From: Cacconaster sp964598495
Lineage (GTDB): Bacteria > Bacteroidota > Bacteroidia > Bacteroidales > UBA932
Assembly: GCA_964598495.1 (NCBI GenBank)
Contig: CAZRBY010000002.1
Span: forward strand, 70,254-134,253
DNA: 64,000 nucleotides
Direction: 5' to 3'
A program made the position numbers and the translations under genes. Under the pieces are notes generated by a model, which worked only from the letters and a program-made list of their open reading frames with translations, had not been told where the DNA came from and searched no databases. Shown piece after piece: positions 1-9,212 of this stretch (the first letter of the stretch is position 1; each line of letters begins with the position of its first letter).

Positions 1-548
1 GGATTGTAGCGGGTGTCGCTCTTTTTTTGTCGCTTTTCATGATGTGTTTTTTCAGAGTTCCCGTTCGTGAGGCGGTTATAGATGATTCTCTGGTTATATC
101 TCCGGGAGATGGCAAGGTGGTCAATGTTAAAGAGGTTGAGGAGAATGAGTATTTCGGTGAAAAATGTATATGCATCTCTATTTTCCTTACCTTTTTCAAC
201 GTACATATTACCTGGTTTCCCGTAGGAGGTGTTGTGAAGTATTATAAATACCATCCGGGCAAATATATTTTCGCTTTCCATCCCAAATCTTCGGAAAAAA
301 ATGAACGAACGACTATTGTCATACGGACCGATTCGGGCAATGAAGTCATGTTTCGCCAGATAGCCGGTATCGTAGCAAGACGCGTAGTCTGCTATGCAAA
401 GGAGAGCGAGTATTTCGGGCAGACTTCAGAGGCCGGTTTTATCAAATTCGGTTCAAGGCTTGACCTCTTCCTCCCTTTGGGTACGGAGGTTCTTGTTAAA
501 AAGGGAGATAAGGTTGCCGGTCAAACCTCGGTCCTGGCAAAGTTTTAG
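1..548 (+). CDS. psd: phosphatidylserine decarboxylase, 5' end outside window
   Basis: The reading frame is open to the left edge (codons from base 3), so only the C-terminal ~180 residues are present. The short, archaeal-type enzyme of Bacteroidales is about 220-230 residues, so roughly 40 are missing. The family converts phosphatidylserine to phosphatidylethanolamine at the inner membrane. An N-proximal hydrophobic stretch precedes the motif SPGDGKV. The conserved FGSR near residue 143 of the visible part is the self-cleavage site (between G and S) that makes the pyruvoyl cofactor. The gene ends in TAG at 546-548, which is also the first triplet of a 7-base repeat. Confidence 0.9.
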   Translation, partial: IVAGVALFLSLFMMCFFRVPVREAVIDDSLVISPGDGKVVNVKEVEENEYFGEKCICISIFLTFFNVHITWFPVGGVVKYYKYHPGKYIFAFHPKSSEKNERTTIVIRTDSGNEVMFRQIAGIVARRVVCYAKESEYFGQTSEAGFIKFGSRLDLFLPLGTEVLVKKGDKVAGQTSVLAKF

Positions 549-580
549 TTACTACCCACTACTTACTACAGACTACATAC
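546..580. repeat. degenerate 7-base tandem array at psd stop
   Basis: Five units (TAGTTAC, TACCCAC, TACTTAC, TACAGAC, TACATAC) follow each other with TAC recurring exactly every 7 bases. The first unit contains the TAG stop codon of psd. Read on the other strand the units are GTATGTA-like and resemble the GTGTAGT units found after lysA and the DUF3467 gene. Confidence 0.7.
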
Positions 581-581
581 T

Positions 582-613
582 AAAAAAAAATCACCCGTGA
601 GGGTGATTTTTTT
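582..613. terminator. bidirectional intrinsic terminator between psd and susD
   Basis: A 10-bp stem (AAAATCACCC, 587-596, with GGGTGATTTT, 601-610) around the loop GTGA is flanked by an A-run on the left and a T-run on the right. It can terminate the rightward psd transcript and the leftward SusD transcript, whose stop is at 616. Confidence 0.85.
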
Positions 614-615
614 AA

Positions 616-2466
616 TTACTGTTGGTTAGAGTCCCACCATACGGGAATGGTCCATACATCATCCACGGTATTCCACATAGGTTTAGTCATATCTGCACCG
701 GGAACCTTTTCTCCAATTGCCTGGAGGTTGGTCTTGTTGTAGTTGTACTCATGTGAACACTGCATCCAGCGACGTAAATCCTTGCCCATGGGAATAGCCT
801 TGAGAGCACCTGCACTTACATCATGATAAGCAGGGATCTTCCAGTTCAGGAAGAGTTTGGTGTCAAAGTCATAGCGGCGCATATCGTTCCATACTTCAAC
901 TGAGAAGTGCAATGCGATACGTTTCTGGGTCAAAATCTTGCCGAGTGTAAGGTCACCGGCAGTACCGATACCTTTGTTGAGGAAACTGTTAATATCAGCA
1001 GCAGTCATAGGTACGAATGAAGGACAATCGAGCAGTCCCGGATCCTCTGCAACCCACTGGTTCAGTTTGACGTTCATCTGATCCATAGATGCCTTCACGC
1101 CATCCTTATAAGCTGTAAATGCTCCGGATTTGTCTCCCTTGTTGAAGAGTACTTCAGCCTTTATAAAACATGCCTCTGCATAGGATCCCAAATAAGTCGG
1201 AGATGAAACTCTGGTATAGAATGACCCTGATTCTTTAGAACCGTCAACAGTTTTTCCTGCCCTTCTGTAGAGAAGGTCGGGGTTGGCTGCATAGCCCTTC
1301 GATGAAGAAGTACACTCGATGTAATAGATGTCATTTGCACGTGCGGCGTTGTCACTCTGGATAAACCATCCGTTTGCAGTGTTGTAATTGGCACGTAGAG
1401 GACCACCTTGGAAGATAGGGCAGTTTCCGGATGTCATGTCAACACCACGTGAACGACGCCATTTGCCTGACCATTTTACGTCTGCGGGAGGATTCGGTTT
1501 GGGGTTTGCGTCATAAGCCCAAGGGAGTATTCTGTCGGCGCGGGGATCTTCTACACCGTAGCCGGCAAAATTGGTGAGATTATCAAACAATGTCTTGGTA
1601 GGCATATAACCGCCATTCATACCACAGACAGAGTAGAGAGGTGAGTAGTCGACCGGCTCATTCCATCCGAGCACGTCGTGAGTTGTGCTGTTGTTGTCGG
1701 TGTGGAAGATCACCATGTCGTCATTTACGCTCTGAGGACCCTTTGAAAGTGCGTCGAGAATAGCCTGAGTGTCATATTTACCATCAGTGTATTTTCCTTC
1801 GCCCTTCTTTGTGAGTTTTAGGATGAAACGAGCTTTTAGCAAGTTGCCCCATTTGATCCATTTCTGAGTATCACCGTTGCCCCAGTAGTCGCCAAGTGCA
1901 AGGGCGGGAGTAGTCGGCGCTTGTGATTTGGCCATGAGTTCCAGACCCTCATCGAGCTCCTTAAGACATCCAAGATAGATGGTCTTGCCGTCATCATATT
2001 CGGGTGTGGCATTTTCGCCTACCGCATCCGTATAGGGCATCTCACCGTAGAGGTCTGTCATCAACATGAAGCCGTATGCACGGATAATCTTGGTAGCACC
2101 CATGTAGTGCCATGCCTCAGCCTCTTCAGCTCTTTTGTATATATCATTAAGGTTACAGGCTGCACCTACAAACCACCATTGATAGGGAGTAGTGGAAACA
2201 CTTACCGTAGGATACCATATTGACATGTTGAAGTATGTGCCACCGCCGTTGTATCTTGTCCAGTCACCCATTGACATACCTGTACGCCAGGCGGCGAACT
2301 GCTGAGCGCTATTTGTATAGAACTCAATGTGCGCAAGGCGATTCTGGAACAGAGCACTCTCTGAAGAGGGATTGTCAGGGTCGGTGTTCACATTAAGCCA
2401 CTCGTTACAGGATGCAAGAAGCATCACTAAGAAGAGTGACATTATTATTGATTTCAAATATTTCAT
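616..2466 (-). CDS. SusD/RagB-family nutrient-binding outer membrane lipoprotein
   Basis: A 616-residue lipoprotein of the SusD/RagB family, surface-exposed and expected to cap the SusC-type transporter encoded just upstream. I chose the start at 2466, which gives a compact signal (MKYLKSIIMSLFLVMLLASC) with lipobox Cys; an in-frame ATG at 2487 would only add seven polar residues before it. The mature N-terminus (NEWLNVNTDPDNPS) and the C-terminal region with many Trp and Asn are typical of the SusD-like_2 type. It lies 31 bases after the SusC gene and is the last gene before the terminator. The ligand cannot be told from the sequence. Confidence 0.9.
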   Translation of the reverse strand: MKYLKSIIMSLFLVMLLASCNEWLNVNTDPDNPSSESALFQNRLAHIEFYTNSAQQFAAWRTGMSMGDWTRYNGGGTYFNMSIWYPTVSVSTTPYQWWFVGAACNLNDIYKRAEEAEAWHYMGATKIIRAYGFMLMTDLYGEMPYTDAVGENATPEYDDGKTIYLGCLKELDEGLELMAKSQAPTTPALALGDYWGNGDTQKWIKWGNLLKARFILKLTKKGEGKYTDGKYDTQAILDALSKGPQSVNDDMVIFHTDNNSTTHDVLGWNEPVDYSPLYSVCGMNGGYMPTKTLFDNLTNFAGYGVEDPRADRILPWAYDANPKPNPPADVKWSGKWRRSRGVDMTSGNCPIFQGGPLRANYNTANGWFIQSDNAARANDIYYIECTSSSKGYAANPDLLYRRAGKTVDGSKESGSFYTRVSSPTYLGSYAEACFIKAEVLFNKGDKSGAFTAYKDGVKASMDQMNVKLNQWVAEDPGLLDCPSFVPMTAADINSFLNKGIGTAGDLTLGKILTQKRIALHFSVEVWNDMRRYDFDTKLFLNWKIPAYHDVSAGALKAIPMGKDLRRWMQCSHEYNYNKTNLQAIGEKVPGADMTKPMWNTVDDVWTIPVWWDSNQQ

Positions 2467-2497
2467 AATCTTGCTGTTATTTATCATTTCCTGTTTG

Positions 2498-5400
2498 TTA
2501 GAATGTCAAGTTAAGACCGAATGTCATACCTGATGTGGCGGGAACGTCACAGTAGGCAAAACCTACTGATGAAGAACCGCCTACACCTGCACCGGCAACG
2601 GCAACCTCAGGGTCTCCCTTGTAGTTTGTGAAGAGAAGGAGGTTGTTTGCCGAGAGTGAGAGGGAAGCACGTTTGATAAAACCTGTTTTTTCCATCCACT
2701 TCTTGGGAAAATCGTATGCTACGGAGAGTGCACGGAGTCTCAGAAGATTAACTTTGGTAATATAGTGTGTAGCTTCCTGAGTGTAATAATTGGTATAGTA
2801 GTTCTTAATGATGTTCTGACCGCTTGTGGGAACACCATTGAAATCGTATACTTGTTTAGGATCCCAAGTGTTGCTTCTGGGCTCATAAATAGGTTCCTCA
2901 GTACCATCATCGTGCTTTATGGTACCAACCCGGAAGTCACCTTCAATTGTAAGAGGTTTGTTCCTGATATCAGCCGAGAATTGGCTGGTACCTGCTACAT
3001 CCATTGCGTACTGTGTACCGTTGAATACGTCACCGCCAACGCGGAATTCCCAGAGCATATTGAATGTGAATCCCTTCCACTGGACAGTATTGTTGAAACC
3101 GCCTGAGAATGTTGCCTCACGGTTACCTACTGCATAATAAGTACCTGCTGCGTAAGTAGGGAATCCATTCTTGTCGACAATTACGTTGCCTGTCTTGTCG
3201 TTATATGACCATTTGTAACCTGCAATAGCCATGAAGTCACCACCGTTGTAGGATGCTGCTTTTACCGGACCATACTGCACGTCGGTTACATACATTACAT
3301 CAGTGCCTGAAGGCAGACCGTCCATTGTACCACGGTTACCGGCCATATTCAATGCTACATCCCATCTGAAGTCTCTTGTCTCAATAGGGGTACCGGAGAT
3401 TGAAAGCTCCATACCTTTGTTATATACGTTACCCGCGTTAATGGAGCAGAAGATATAACCTGTGGACTGAGGTCCGCGGGGACTGAGAATCTGGTTGAAT
3501 GAGTCGTTGGTGTAGTATGCGTAGTCAATGTGGAGCCTGTTCTTGAAGAAACTCAATTCAACACCGATCTCGGTTGATTTGGTCATCTCCGGTTTCAGAT
3601 AAGGGTTACCGCGGGTCCAGGAGTTACCCACACCCACAAGTTCTCCAAGATAAGTACCTACAGGCCACAAAGCGGTAGCTGTCTCATAAACACCGGTATC
3701 CTTACCTACCTTAGCCCAAGAAACGCGTACCTTTCCGAATGATAAGATGCTGTCGTCAATCACATTCAAATCATGGAGAAGCTGTGTGAAGACGAATGAG
3801 CCGCTCACTGAAGGATAGAAGTAAGAGCGGTTTTCCAGAGGTAGTGTGGAAGTCCAGTCGTTACGTCCGGTAACGGTCAGGTAAACCATATTTCTCCAGG
3901 ATGCTCGAGCCTCACCGAATACACCTATGAGCCTCTTGAGGGAAGAACCGTGTGAGAAGGCTTTGTTGTCGGTGGTAGTATTGGCGTATGAGAAGAAATC
4001 GGGAACCGAAAAGTTATAAGCCATCAGGTAGTCTGAATTGGTCTTGTACTGGTCGGTTGCCGCACCGAGCATGAGACCGAGGTCAAAATCTCCGAATCTC
4101 TTATTCATATCGGAAATAATACTATTGGTCATATACTCGTATTGTCTGGTATTATCTGACATCATACCCTTCTGGAATACCTGCTTAATGGCAGAACCGG
4201 CAGCAATTCGTTTGGAGTCTACCTGAGTATAACGGTCAATACCGATCTTGTAGGAGATGTTCCACCACTTAGTGATGTCAGCTCTTACATTGAGGTTGCC
4301 GGTGAAACGGTCTGTATCGTCATAAATGTTGAATTTGTTGAGAATCCAGTAGGGGTTATCACGGTCGTCCCAAGGATCCTGACGATCAGCGAAATGACGG
4401 AAACGAGTACCGTCTTCGTTTAGATATCTGCTCATATTGTCAGAGGGAGCCCAGGTATAAAGTGCGTATAGGGCACCGGTACCTGCCGAACCGTAGAGAC
4501 CTGCACCTGTGAGGGTTTTGTCGGTATGAGCCTTTGAGTAGGCTGCACTTGCACTGAATGTGAAGATACCTATCTTCTGGTCACCGTTGAAACGGAAAGT
4601 GTACTTGCTGTAACCTGTAGTGGGTACAATACCATTCTGGTCAAATAGAGAGCCGGATAGGTAGTAACTGCCCTGTTTGGTACCTCCTGAGACGCTAATG
4701 CTCTCGTCGAGGATCAGACCGTTGTCAAAGAATGTTCCCATGTTGTCATAGAATACGCCTCCTTCCTTACCCCATGAGTTGTAGGAGTAGTCGTTGAAAA
4801 CAGTACCTATATACTTTTTGGAAGAATCATACTGGTCCTCCATGAATCCCATGGTATACTTGTTTTGGAACTGGGGAAGTGCCTTTGCCCACGAGGTAGA
4901 GAGTTTTGAACTGAAGTTGACCTCAACGACACCTTCTTGACCGCGTTTAGTGGTGATAAGCACGACTCCGTTAGCAGCACGCGAGCCGTAAAGTGCTGAA
5001 GCTGCCGGACCTTTGAGTACCGACATCGACTCGATATCTTCAGGGTTGATGTCCATCACACGGTTTGAGGTGGTGGTTGCACTCCTGTAGGAACCGTCGA
5101 AAGCCGAGTTACCGACAACTGTAGATGAGTTGTCATAGATGATACCGTCGACAACGAATAGGGGCTGGTTGTCCTTCCCCTCCGATGCGGAAGTACCACC
5201 GCGGAGAATAATCTGTGCGCCTGAACCGGCTGCACCTGAAGACTGTGTGATGTTGACACCGGCGATCTTTCCCGTAAGGGAGGAGATCGGGTTGGCAGTC
5301 TTAACCTTCATCAGCTCTTCGGACTTGAGGTCTTCCACAGCGTATCCGAGGGATTTTCTCTCCTTCTTGATACCCAATGCCGTGACAACAGCGTCCTCAA

Positions 5401-5716
5401 GCAGTAGTGCGTCGTCTTCGAGTACCACATCAATCTTTGCTCTGCCGCCCACTGCTACAACAGCGGTCTTATAGCCCATTGATGTGAATTCCAAGGTGCC
5501 ATTGGTAGGTGCCACGATTGCGTAGAAACCATCAATGTCAGTGGCTGTACCGGTTTGAGTACCCCGTACTACCACATAAACACCGACGAGCGGTTCACCG
5601 CTCTTGTCAGTCACCTTACCGGTGACATTGATGTTCTGAGCCCACATTGTTCCCGCTGAGAGAATCAATGTGAACATTGCCATCATCAGATGGCGTAGTT
5701 TTCTGGAAACGAACAT
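2498..5716 (-). CDS. SusC/RagA-family TonB-linked outer membrane transporter
   Basis: A 1072-residue TonB-dependent porin of the SusC type. After a signal peptide (cleavage near AQN, residue ~27) there is a carboxypeptidase-D regulatory-like domain (about 30-105, starting NVTGKVTDKSGEPLVGV), a plug domain with the usual SLGYAV, LRGG and LYGSRAANGVVLITTK segments (about 110-260), and a large beta barrel ending in Phe (LNLTF), as expected for BAM-dependent insertion. It pairs with the SusD lipoprotein downstream. No ECF sigma/anti-sigma pair or glycan-degrading enzyme is adjacent, so the substrate is open; peptide, glycan or another nutrient are all possible. Confidence 0.93.
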   Translation of the reverse strand: MFVSRKLRHLMMAMFTLILSAGTMWAQNINVTGKVTDKSGEPLVGVYVVVRGTQTGTATDIDGFYAIVAPTNGTLEFTSMGYKTAVVAVGGRAKIDVVLEDDALLLEDAVVTALGIKKERKSLGYAVEDLKSEELMKVKTANPISSLTGKIAGVNITQSSGAAGSGAQIILRGGTSASEGKDNQPLFVVDGIIYDNSSTVVGNSAFDGSYRSATTTSNRVMDINPEDIESMSVLKGPAASALYGSRAANGVVLITTKRGQEGVVEVNFSSKLSTSWAKALPQFQNKYTMGFMEDQYDSSKKYIGTVFNDYSYNSWGKEGGVFYDNMGTFFDNGLILDESISVSGGTKQGSYYLSGSLFDQNGIVPTTGYSKYTFRFNGDQKIGIFTFSASAAYSKAHTDKTLTGAGLYGSAGTGALYALYTWAPSDNMSRYLNEDGTRFRHFADRQDPWDDRDNPYWILNKFNIYDDTDRFTGNLNVRADITKWWNISYKIGIDRYTQVDSKRIAAGSAIKQVFQKGMMSDNTRQYEYMTNSIISDMNKRFGDFDLGLMLGAATDQYKTNSDYLMAYNFSVPDFFSYANTTTDNKAFSHGSSLKRLIGVFGEARASWRNMVYLTVTGRNDWTSTLPLENRSYFYPSVSGSFVFTQLLHDLNVIDDSILSFGKVRVSWAKVGKDTGVYETATALWPVGTYLGELVGVGNSWTRGNPYLKPEMTKSTEIGVELSFFKNRLHIDYAYYTNDSFNQILSPRGPQSTGYIFCSINAGNVYNKGMELSISGTPIETRDFRWDVALNMAGNRGTMDGLPSGTDVMYVTDVQYGPVKAASYNGGDFMAIAGYKWSYNDKTGNVIVDKNGFPTYAAGTYYAVGNREATFSGGFNNTVQWKGFTFNMLWEFRVGGDVFNGTQYAMDVAGTSQFSADIRNKPLTIEGDFRVGTIKHDDGTEEPIYEPRSNTWDPKQVYDFNGVPTSGQNIIKNYYTNYYTQEATHYITKVNLLRLRALSVAYDFPKKWMEKTGFIKRASLSLSANNLLLFTNYKGDPEVAVAGAGVGGSSSVGFAYCDVPATSGMTFGLNLTF

Positions 5717-5776
5717 AAATAGAATTTTAATTGATTAATTTGTATATTAATAAATGCATCCAACTAATGTTGTACG

Positions 5777-6787
5777 CTACTTTTTCATTGCTTGTTCTAT
5801 GGATACGGCAACTGCCACAGTGGCACCGACCATAGGATTGTTGCCCATTCCGAGGAATCCCATCATCTCCACATGTGCGGGAACACTGGATGAACCTGCG
5901 AACTGCGCGTCGGAGTGCATGCGACCCATAGTGTCTGTCATACCGTAGGATGCAGGACCTGCAGCCATGTTATCAGGATGGAGCGTGCGTCCGGTACCGC
6001 CACCGGATGCTACGGAAAAATAGTTTTTACCCTGTTGGACGCACTCTTTCTTGTAAGTGCCGGCAACAGGATGCTGAAAGCGTGTAGGATTGGTTGAGTT
6101 ACCCGTAATGGAAACATCTACGCCTTCTTTGTGCATGATTGCAACTCCTTCGCGTACGTCATCCGCACCATAACAGTTGACCTTCGCACGGGGTCCTTTG
6201 GAGTATGACTTGCTCTTTACCACCTTTAGTTTACCGGTGTAATAGTCAAACTCTGTCTGAACATAGGTAAAGCCGTTTATTCTGGAAATAATCATAGCGG
6301 CATCCTTGCCAAGTCCATTGAGAATCACGCGCAGCGGTTGTTTGCGTACCTTGTTGGCCATCTCAGCTATCTTGATTGCACCCTCTGCAGCCGCAAACGA
6401 CTCGTGACCTGCGAGAAATGCAAAGCACTGTGTCTCATCACGTAGAAGGCGGGCCGCGAGATTACCGTGTCCAAGACCAACCTTTCGATCGTCTGCTACA
6501 GATCCTGCTATGCAGAATGCCTGAAGACCCTCACCTATGGCTTCGGCGGCGTCAGCAGCGCTCTTGCAGCCCTTCTTGATGGCTATAGCTGCACCTACAA
6601 CATAGGCCCATTTTGCATTCTCAAAGCATATTTTCTGTGTCTGTTCACACTCAAGGTAGGGGTCAATTCCATGCTCTTCGCAAATCTTGTTTGCCTCCTC
6701 GATGGAGGCGATGCCATAGGATTTCAACACTTTGTTGATATTGTCAATACGGCGGTTTTGGCTTTCAAATTTTACTTTACGTATCAT
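5777..6787 (-). CDS. GGGtGRT family protein, function unknown
   Basis: A 336-residue cytoplasmic protein with no signal peptide. Near residues 262-268 it carries the motif GGGTGRT followed by LHPDNMAAGPASYGMTD, which defines the Pfam GGGtGRT family. It also has several Cys (for example 36, 47, 54, 74, 92, 121, 205, 249). It lies 20 bases downstream of a NifU-like scaffold gene, so the two are almost certainly co-transcribed. The family has no established function that I know of. The partnership suggests a metal- or Fe-S-linked role, but that is inference from position only. The stop codon is TAG. Confidence 0.85.
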   Translation of the reverse strand: MIRKVKFESQNRRIDNINKVLKSYGIASIEEANKICEEHGIDPYLECEQTQKICFENAKWAYVVGAAIAIKKGCKSAADAAEAIGEGLQAFCIAGSVADDRKVGLGHGNLAARLLRDETQCFAFLAGHESFAAAEGAIKIAEMANKVRKQPLRVILNGLGKDAAMIISRINGFTYVQTEFDYYTGKLKVVKSKSYSKGPRAKVNCYGADDVREGVAIMHKEGVDVSITGNSTNPTRFQHPVAGTYKKECVQQGKNYFSVASGGGTGRTLHPDNMAAGPASYGMTDTMGRMHSDAQFAGSSSVPAHVEMMGFLGMGNNPMVGATVAVAVSIEQAMKK

Positions 6788-6807
6788 ATAGGTTATATCT
6801 CCTCTTT

Positions 6808-7509
6808 TTAATCGATTCTGGGATCAATAAATTTAACTGCGCCTTGCTCTGCACTGAATCTTCCGTAGTGTGCTGTGGCTTTTTTAAGGGCCTCATTGGC
6901 GTCCAAACCTTTTTTAATGAGGTCCATCATCTCACCGAGGCGTACAAACTCATAACCGCATACCTCGTCATCTTCATCAAGAGCAATCTTGCTTACGTAA
7001 CCCTCTGCAGTTTCCAGGTAGCGAACTCCCTTGGCCTTGGTGGAGAACATAGTGCCGACCGTGGAGCGGAGTCCCTTGCCAAGATCTTCCAGACAGGCAC
7101 CAACTATGAGGCCTCCCTCCGAGAAAGCGGACTGGGTGCGTCCATAGACAATCTGGAGAAAGAGTTCGCGCATCGCGGTGTTGATTGCATCGCAAACCAG
7201 ATCTGTGTTGAGAGCTTCAAGTAGTGTTTTGCCCGGGAGAATCTCACCGGCCATTGCAGCGGAATGGGTCATTCCGGAGCAGCCGATCGTCTCTACGAGA
7301 GCCTCTTCTATTATACCATTCTTAACATTGAGTGTAAGCTTGCAGGCACCTTGTTGAGGTGCACACCAGCCGATTCCGTGAGTAAAACCCGATATATCTT
7401 TTACCTCTTTTACTTTTACCCATTTACCCTCTTCGGGAATGGGTGAAGGTCCGTGGTCCGGCCCTTTCTTTACAATACAAATGTGTTCTACTTCGTGTGA
7501 ATAAATCAT
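6808..7509 (-). CDS. NifU/IscU-like iron-sulfur scaffold family protein
   Basis: A 233-residue protein related to the N-terminal (scaffold) domain of NifU/IscU. Candidate metal-binding Cys are visible at positions 49, 56, 77 (in ETIGCSGMTHSA, similar to the second-Cys region of IscU), 106 and 139. It is longer than IscU (~130 residues), with an extra N-terminal stretch and a C-terminal tail containing Glu/Asp-rich segments. No cysteine desulfurase or other isc/suf gene is nearby. The only partner is the GGGtGRT gene downstream. Its substrate proteins and whether it truly assembles clusters are unknown. Confidence 0.8.
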   Translation of the reverse strand: MIYSHEVEHICIVKKGPDHGPSPIPEEGKWVKVKEVKDISGFTHGIGWCAPQQGACKLTLNVKNGIIEEALVETIGCSGMTHSAAMAGEILPGKTLLEALNTDLVCDAINTAMRELFLQIVYGRTQSAFSEGGLIVGACLEDLGKGLRSTVGTMFSTKAKGVRYLETAEGYVSKIALDEDDEVCGYEFVRLGEMMDLIKKGLDANEALKKATAHYGRFSAEQGAVKFIDPRID

Positions 7510-7595
7510 AACTTTTCGCTATTATTTTAAATGTTTTAAAACTATTCGAGAGGCCTTATCTTAGGTATCCGGAAAAGATTTACTTTGAAAATCCG

Positions 7596-7668
7596 AGCGG
7601 AATACGGGGTTCGAACCCGCGACCTTCGGCTTGGGAAGCCAACGCTCTGCCAACTGAGCTAATTCCGC
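7596..7668 (-). tRNA. tRNA-Gly (anticodon CCC)
   Basis: The minus strand folds as a 72-nt cloverleaf plus discriminator U: acceptor GCGGAAT/ATTCCGC, D arm with AGCTCAGTTGGCAGAGC, anticodon stem TTGGC/GCCGA around loop TTCCCAA (anticodon CCC, reads GGG), and T arm GCGGGTTCGAACCCCGT. CCA is not encoded, as is usual in Bacteroidota. Confidence 0.95.
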
Positions 7669-7679
7669 AAAATAAAACA

Positions 7680-7687
7680 CAAATATA
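7680..7687 (-). promoter_or_regulatory. -7 promoter element for tRNA-Gly
   Basis: Minus-strand TATATTTG fits the Bacteroidota consensus TAnnTTTG and lies about 11 bases upstream of the mature tRNA 5' end. Confidence 0.55.
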
Positions 7688-7756
7688 AGAAAAAACGGCT
7701 GATTGTACAAATCAGTTCCAAAAATGATCATTTCTTGATATTCTGCCATTTTTTCG

Positions 7757-7764
7757 TACTTTTG
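7757..7764 (+). promoter_or_regulatory. -7 promoter element for lysA
   Basis: TACTTTTG matches TAnnTTTG and lies 26 bases upstream of the lysA start codon. It is divergent from the tRNA-Gly promoter. Confidence 0.65.
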
Positions 7765-7790
7765 CAAGAATAATAATAAAGTATTCCACG

Positions 7791-8951
7791 ATGATTACCA
7801 AACAGGCAATTGAAGTTTTCAAAAAGATTGAAACTCCATTTTATTATTACGATGTTGAGCTTCTAAAGAAGACTCTTGACATCTACAAATCTCAGATTGA
7901 CAAATATGAATATCATGCCCATTATGCATTGAAGGCCAATGCCAACGATCGCATCCTAGATATTATCAAAGGGTATGGTCTCGGTGCAGATTGTGTGAGC
8001 GGCAATGAAGTTAAACTCGCTGTAAAGGCAGGTTTTCCTGCTGCTAAGATTGTCTACGCAGGTGTCGGTAAGTCGGATAAGGAGATCAAGGCGGCACTCA
8101 ACGCCGGCATTTTCGGATTTAATTGCGAGTCAATCCCTGAAATCAGTGTAATAAACGACCTTGCAGGGAAGATGGGACAAAAGGCGAAAATCTCTCTCCG
8201 CATCAATCCGGACATCGATGCACACACACACAAATACATCAGTACCGGCCGTAAAGAGGACAAATTCGGCATCAGCCCTTGGATGTTTCAGGATGTTGTC
8301 GATATGATGGCACTGTGCAAGAATATCGAGTTCATAGGTCTCCACTTTCATGTGGGCTCCCAGATAACTGACCTGGCTGTCTTCAAACTCACCTGCAAGA
8401 GAGTGGAGGAGTTGCAGAAATGGTTTATCGACAAAGGTTTTTTCATTAAAAACATCAATCTCGGCGGAGGTCTCGGTATTGATTATGAAAACCCTAACGA
8501 CAATCCCATTGCTCCGTTAGAGAAATATTTTAAAATTATAAATGACAACCTGATTGTGCGTCCCGGACAGGATGTCCATTTTGAACCTGGCAGAGCCATT
8601 GTAGGCCAGTGTGGCCATCTTATATCGAGAGTTCTCTATGTCAAGGTCGGTCAGCGGAAGAAATTTGCAATTCTTGATGCCGGTATGAACGATCTTATTC
8701 GTCCCGCCCTTTACCAGGCGCATCACGCAATAGAGAATCTCACATCCGCCGGCCGCCCGCTCAGGTACGATGTTGTAGGGCCGGTTTGTGAGTCCAGCGA
8801 CAGTTGGGGTAAGAATATCCTCTTAAACACCACAAAACGCGGTGATCTAGTGGCTCTCCATTCTGCAGGTGCCTACGGACAGGTAATGGCGATGAAATAC
8901 AACCAGAGGGATTTGGCCAAAGCATATTATAGTGATGAGTTGGGAGTGTAG
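7791..8951 (+). CDS. lysA: diaminopimelate decarboxylase
   Basis: A 386-residue PLP enzyme that decarboxylates meso-diaminopimelate to L-lysine, the last step of lysine synthesis. The PLP lysine is Lys48 in YALKANAN. Other family motifs are HFHVGSQI, GGGLGIDY (phosphate binding), EPGRAIVG and CESSD (catalytic Cys near the C-terminus). Length is slightly below the usual ~400. The gene appears monocistronic with its own promoter. Its stop TAG (8949-8951) lies inside the first unit of a 21-unit heptamer array, so the last two codons and the stop are part of the repeat phase. Confidence 0.95.
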   Translation: MITKQAIEVFKKIETPFYYYDVELLKKTLDIYKSQIDKYEYHAHYALKANANDRILDIIKGYGLGADCVSGNEVKLAVKAGFPAAKIVYAGVGKSDKEIKAALNAGIFGFNCESIPEISVINDLAGKMGQKAKISLRINPDIDAHTHKYISTGRKEDKFGISPWMFQDVVDMMALCKNIEFIGLHFHVGSQITDLAVFKLTCKRVEELQKWFIDKGFFIKNINLGGGLGIDYENPNDNPIAPLEKYFKIINDNLIVRPGQDVHFEPGRAIVGQCGHLISRVLYVKVGQRKKFAILDAGMNDLIRPALYQAHHAIENLTSAGRPLRYDVVGPVCESSDSWGKNILLNTTKRGDLVALHSAGAYGQVMAMKYNQRDLAKAYYSDELGV

Positions 8952-9092
8952 TGTGTAGTGTGTAGTGTGTAGTGTGTAGTGTGTAGTATGTAGTGTGTAG
9001 TATGTAGTGTGAAGTATGTAGTGTGAAGTATGTAGTGTGAAGTATGTAGTGTGTAGTGTGTAGTGTGTAGTGTGTAGTGTGTAGTACGGAGT
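8946..9092. repeat. 21-unit 7-base tandem array after lysA
   Basis: Twenty-one consecutive 7-base units, mostly GTGTAGT with variants ATGTAGT, GTGAAGT and a final ACGGAGT. The phase is never broken over 147 bases. It begins in the last codons of lysA. Because 7 is not a multiple of 3, TAG occurs in all three frames. The same unit forms an 8-unit array at 45725-45780. Confidence 0.95.
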
Positions 9093-9183
9093 GTGTGATA
9101 CAGGTTGCGGGGTAGAGTTTGTTATAGGTACGGAAAGATTGTGGAAAATATAAAGAGTACTATTTAAGTAAATGATTATATAG

Positions 9184-9204
9184 GCCAATAGCCTACAGCT
9201 AATA
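9184..9204. repeat. three-unit GC-phase heptamer remnant upstream of ffh
   Basis: GCCAATA, GCCTACA and GCTAATA follow each other with GC every 7 bases, ending 9 bases before the ffh start. A similar short remnant (GCTGTTA, GCCATCG) sits at 23464-23477 upstream of the TlpA-like gene. The ~90 bases between this and the main array hold no gene that I can support. Confidence 0.4.
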
Positions 9205-9212
9205 TAAAGATT

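Noticed and set aside
7561..7767. Minus-strand 68-codon frame over the tRNA-Gly gene
   Set aside because: The region folds as a tRNA; the frame is a chance reading of it.
8946..9092. CRISPR array
   Set aside because: Units are 7 bases and contiguous with no spacers, and no cas gene is present.
8847..9188. A 113-codon minus-strand frame rich in Thr, His, Leu and Tyr
   Set aside because: It is the translation of the heptamer array and flanks; the repetitive TLHTT-type peptide follows from the 7-base unit, and there is no promoter or conserved start.
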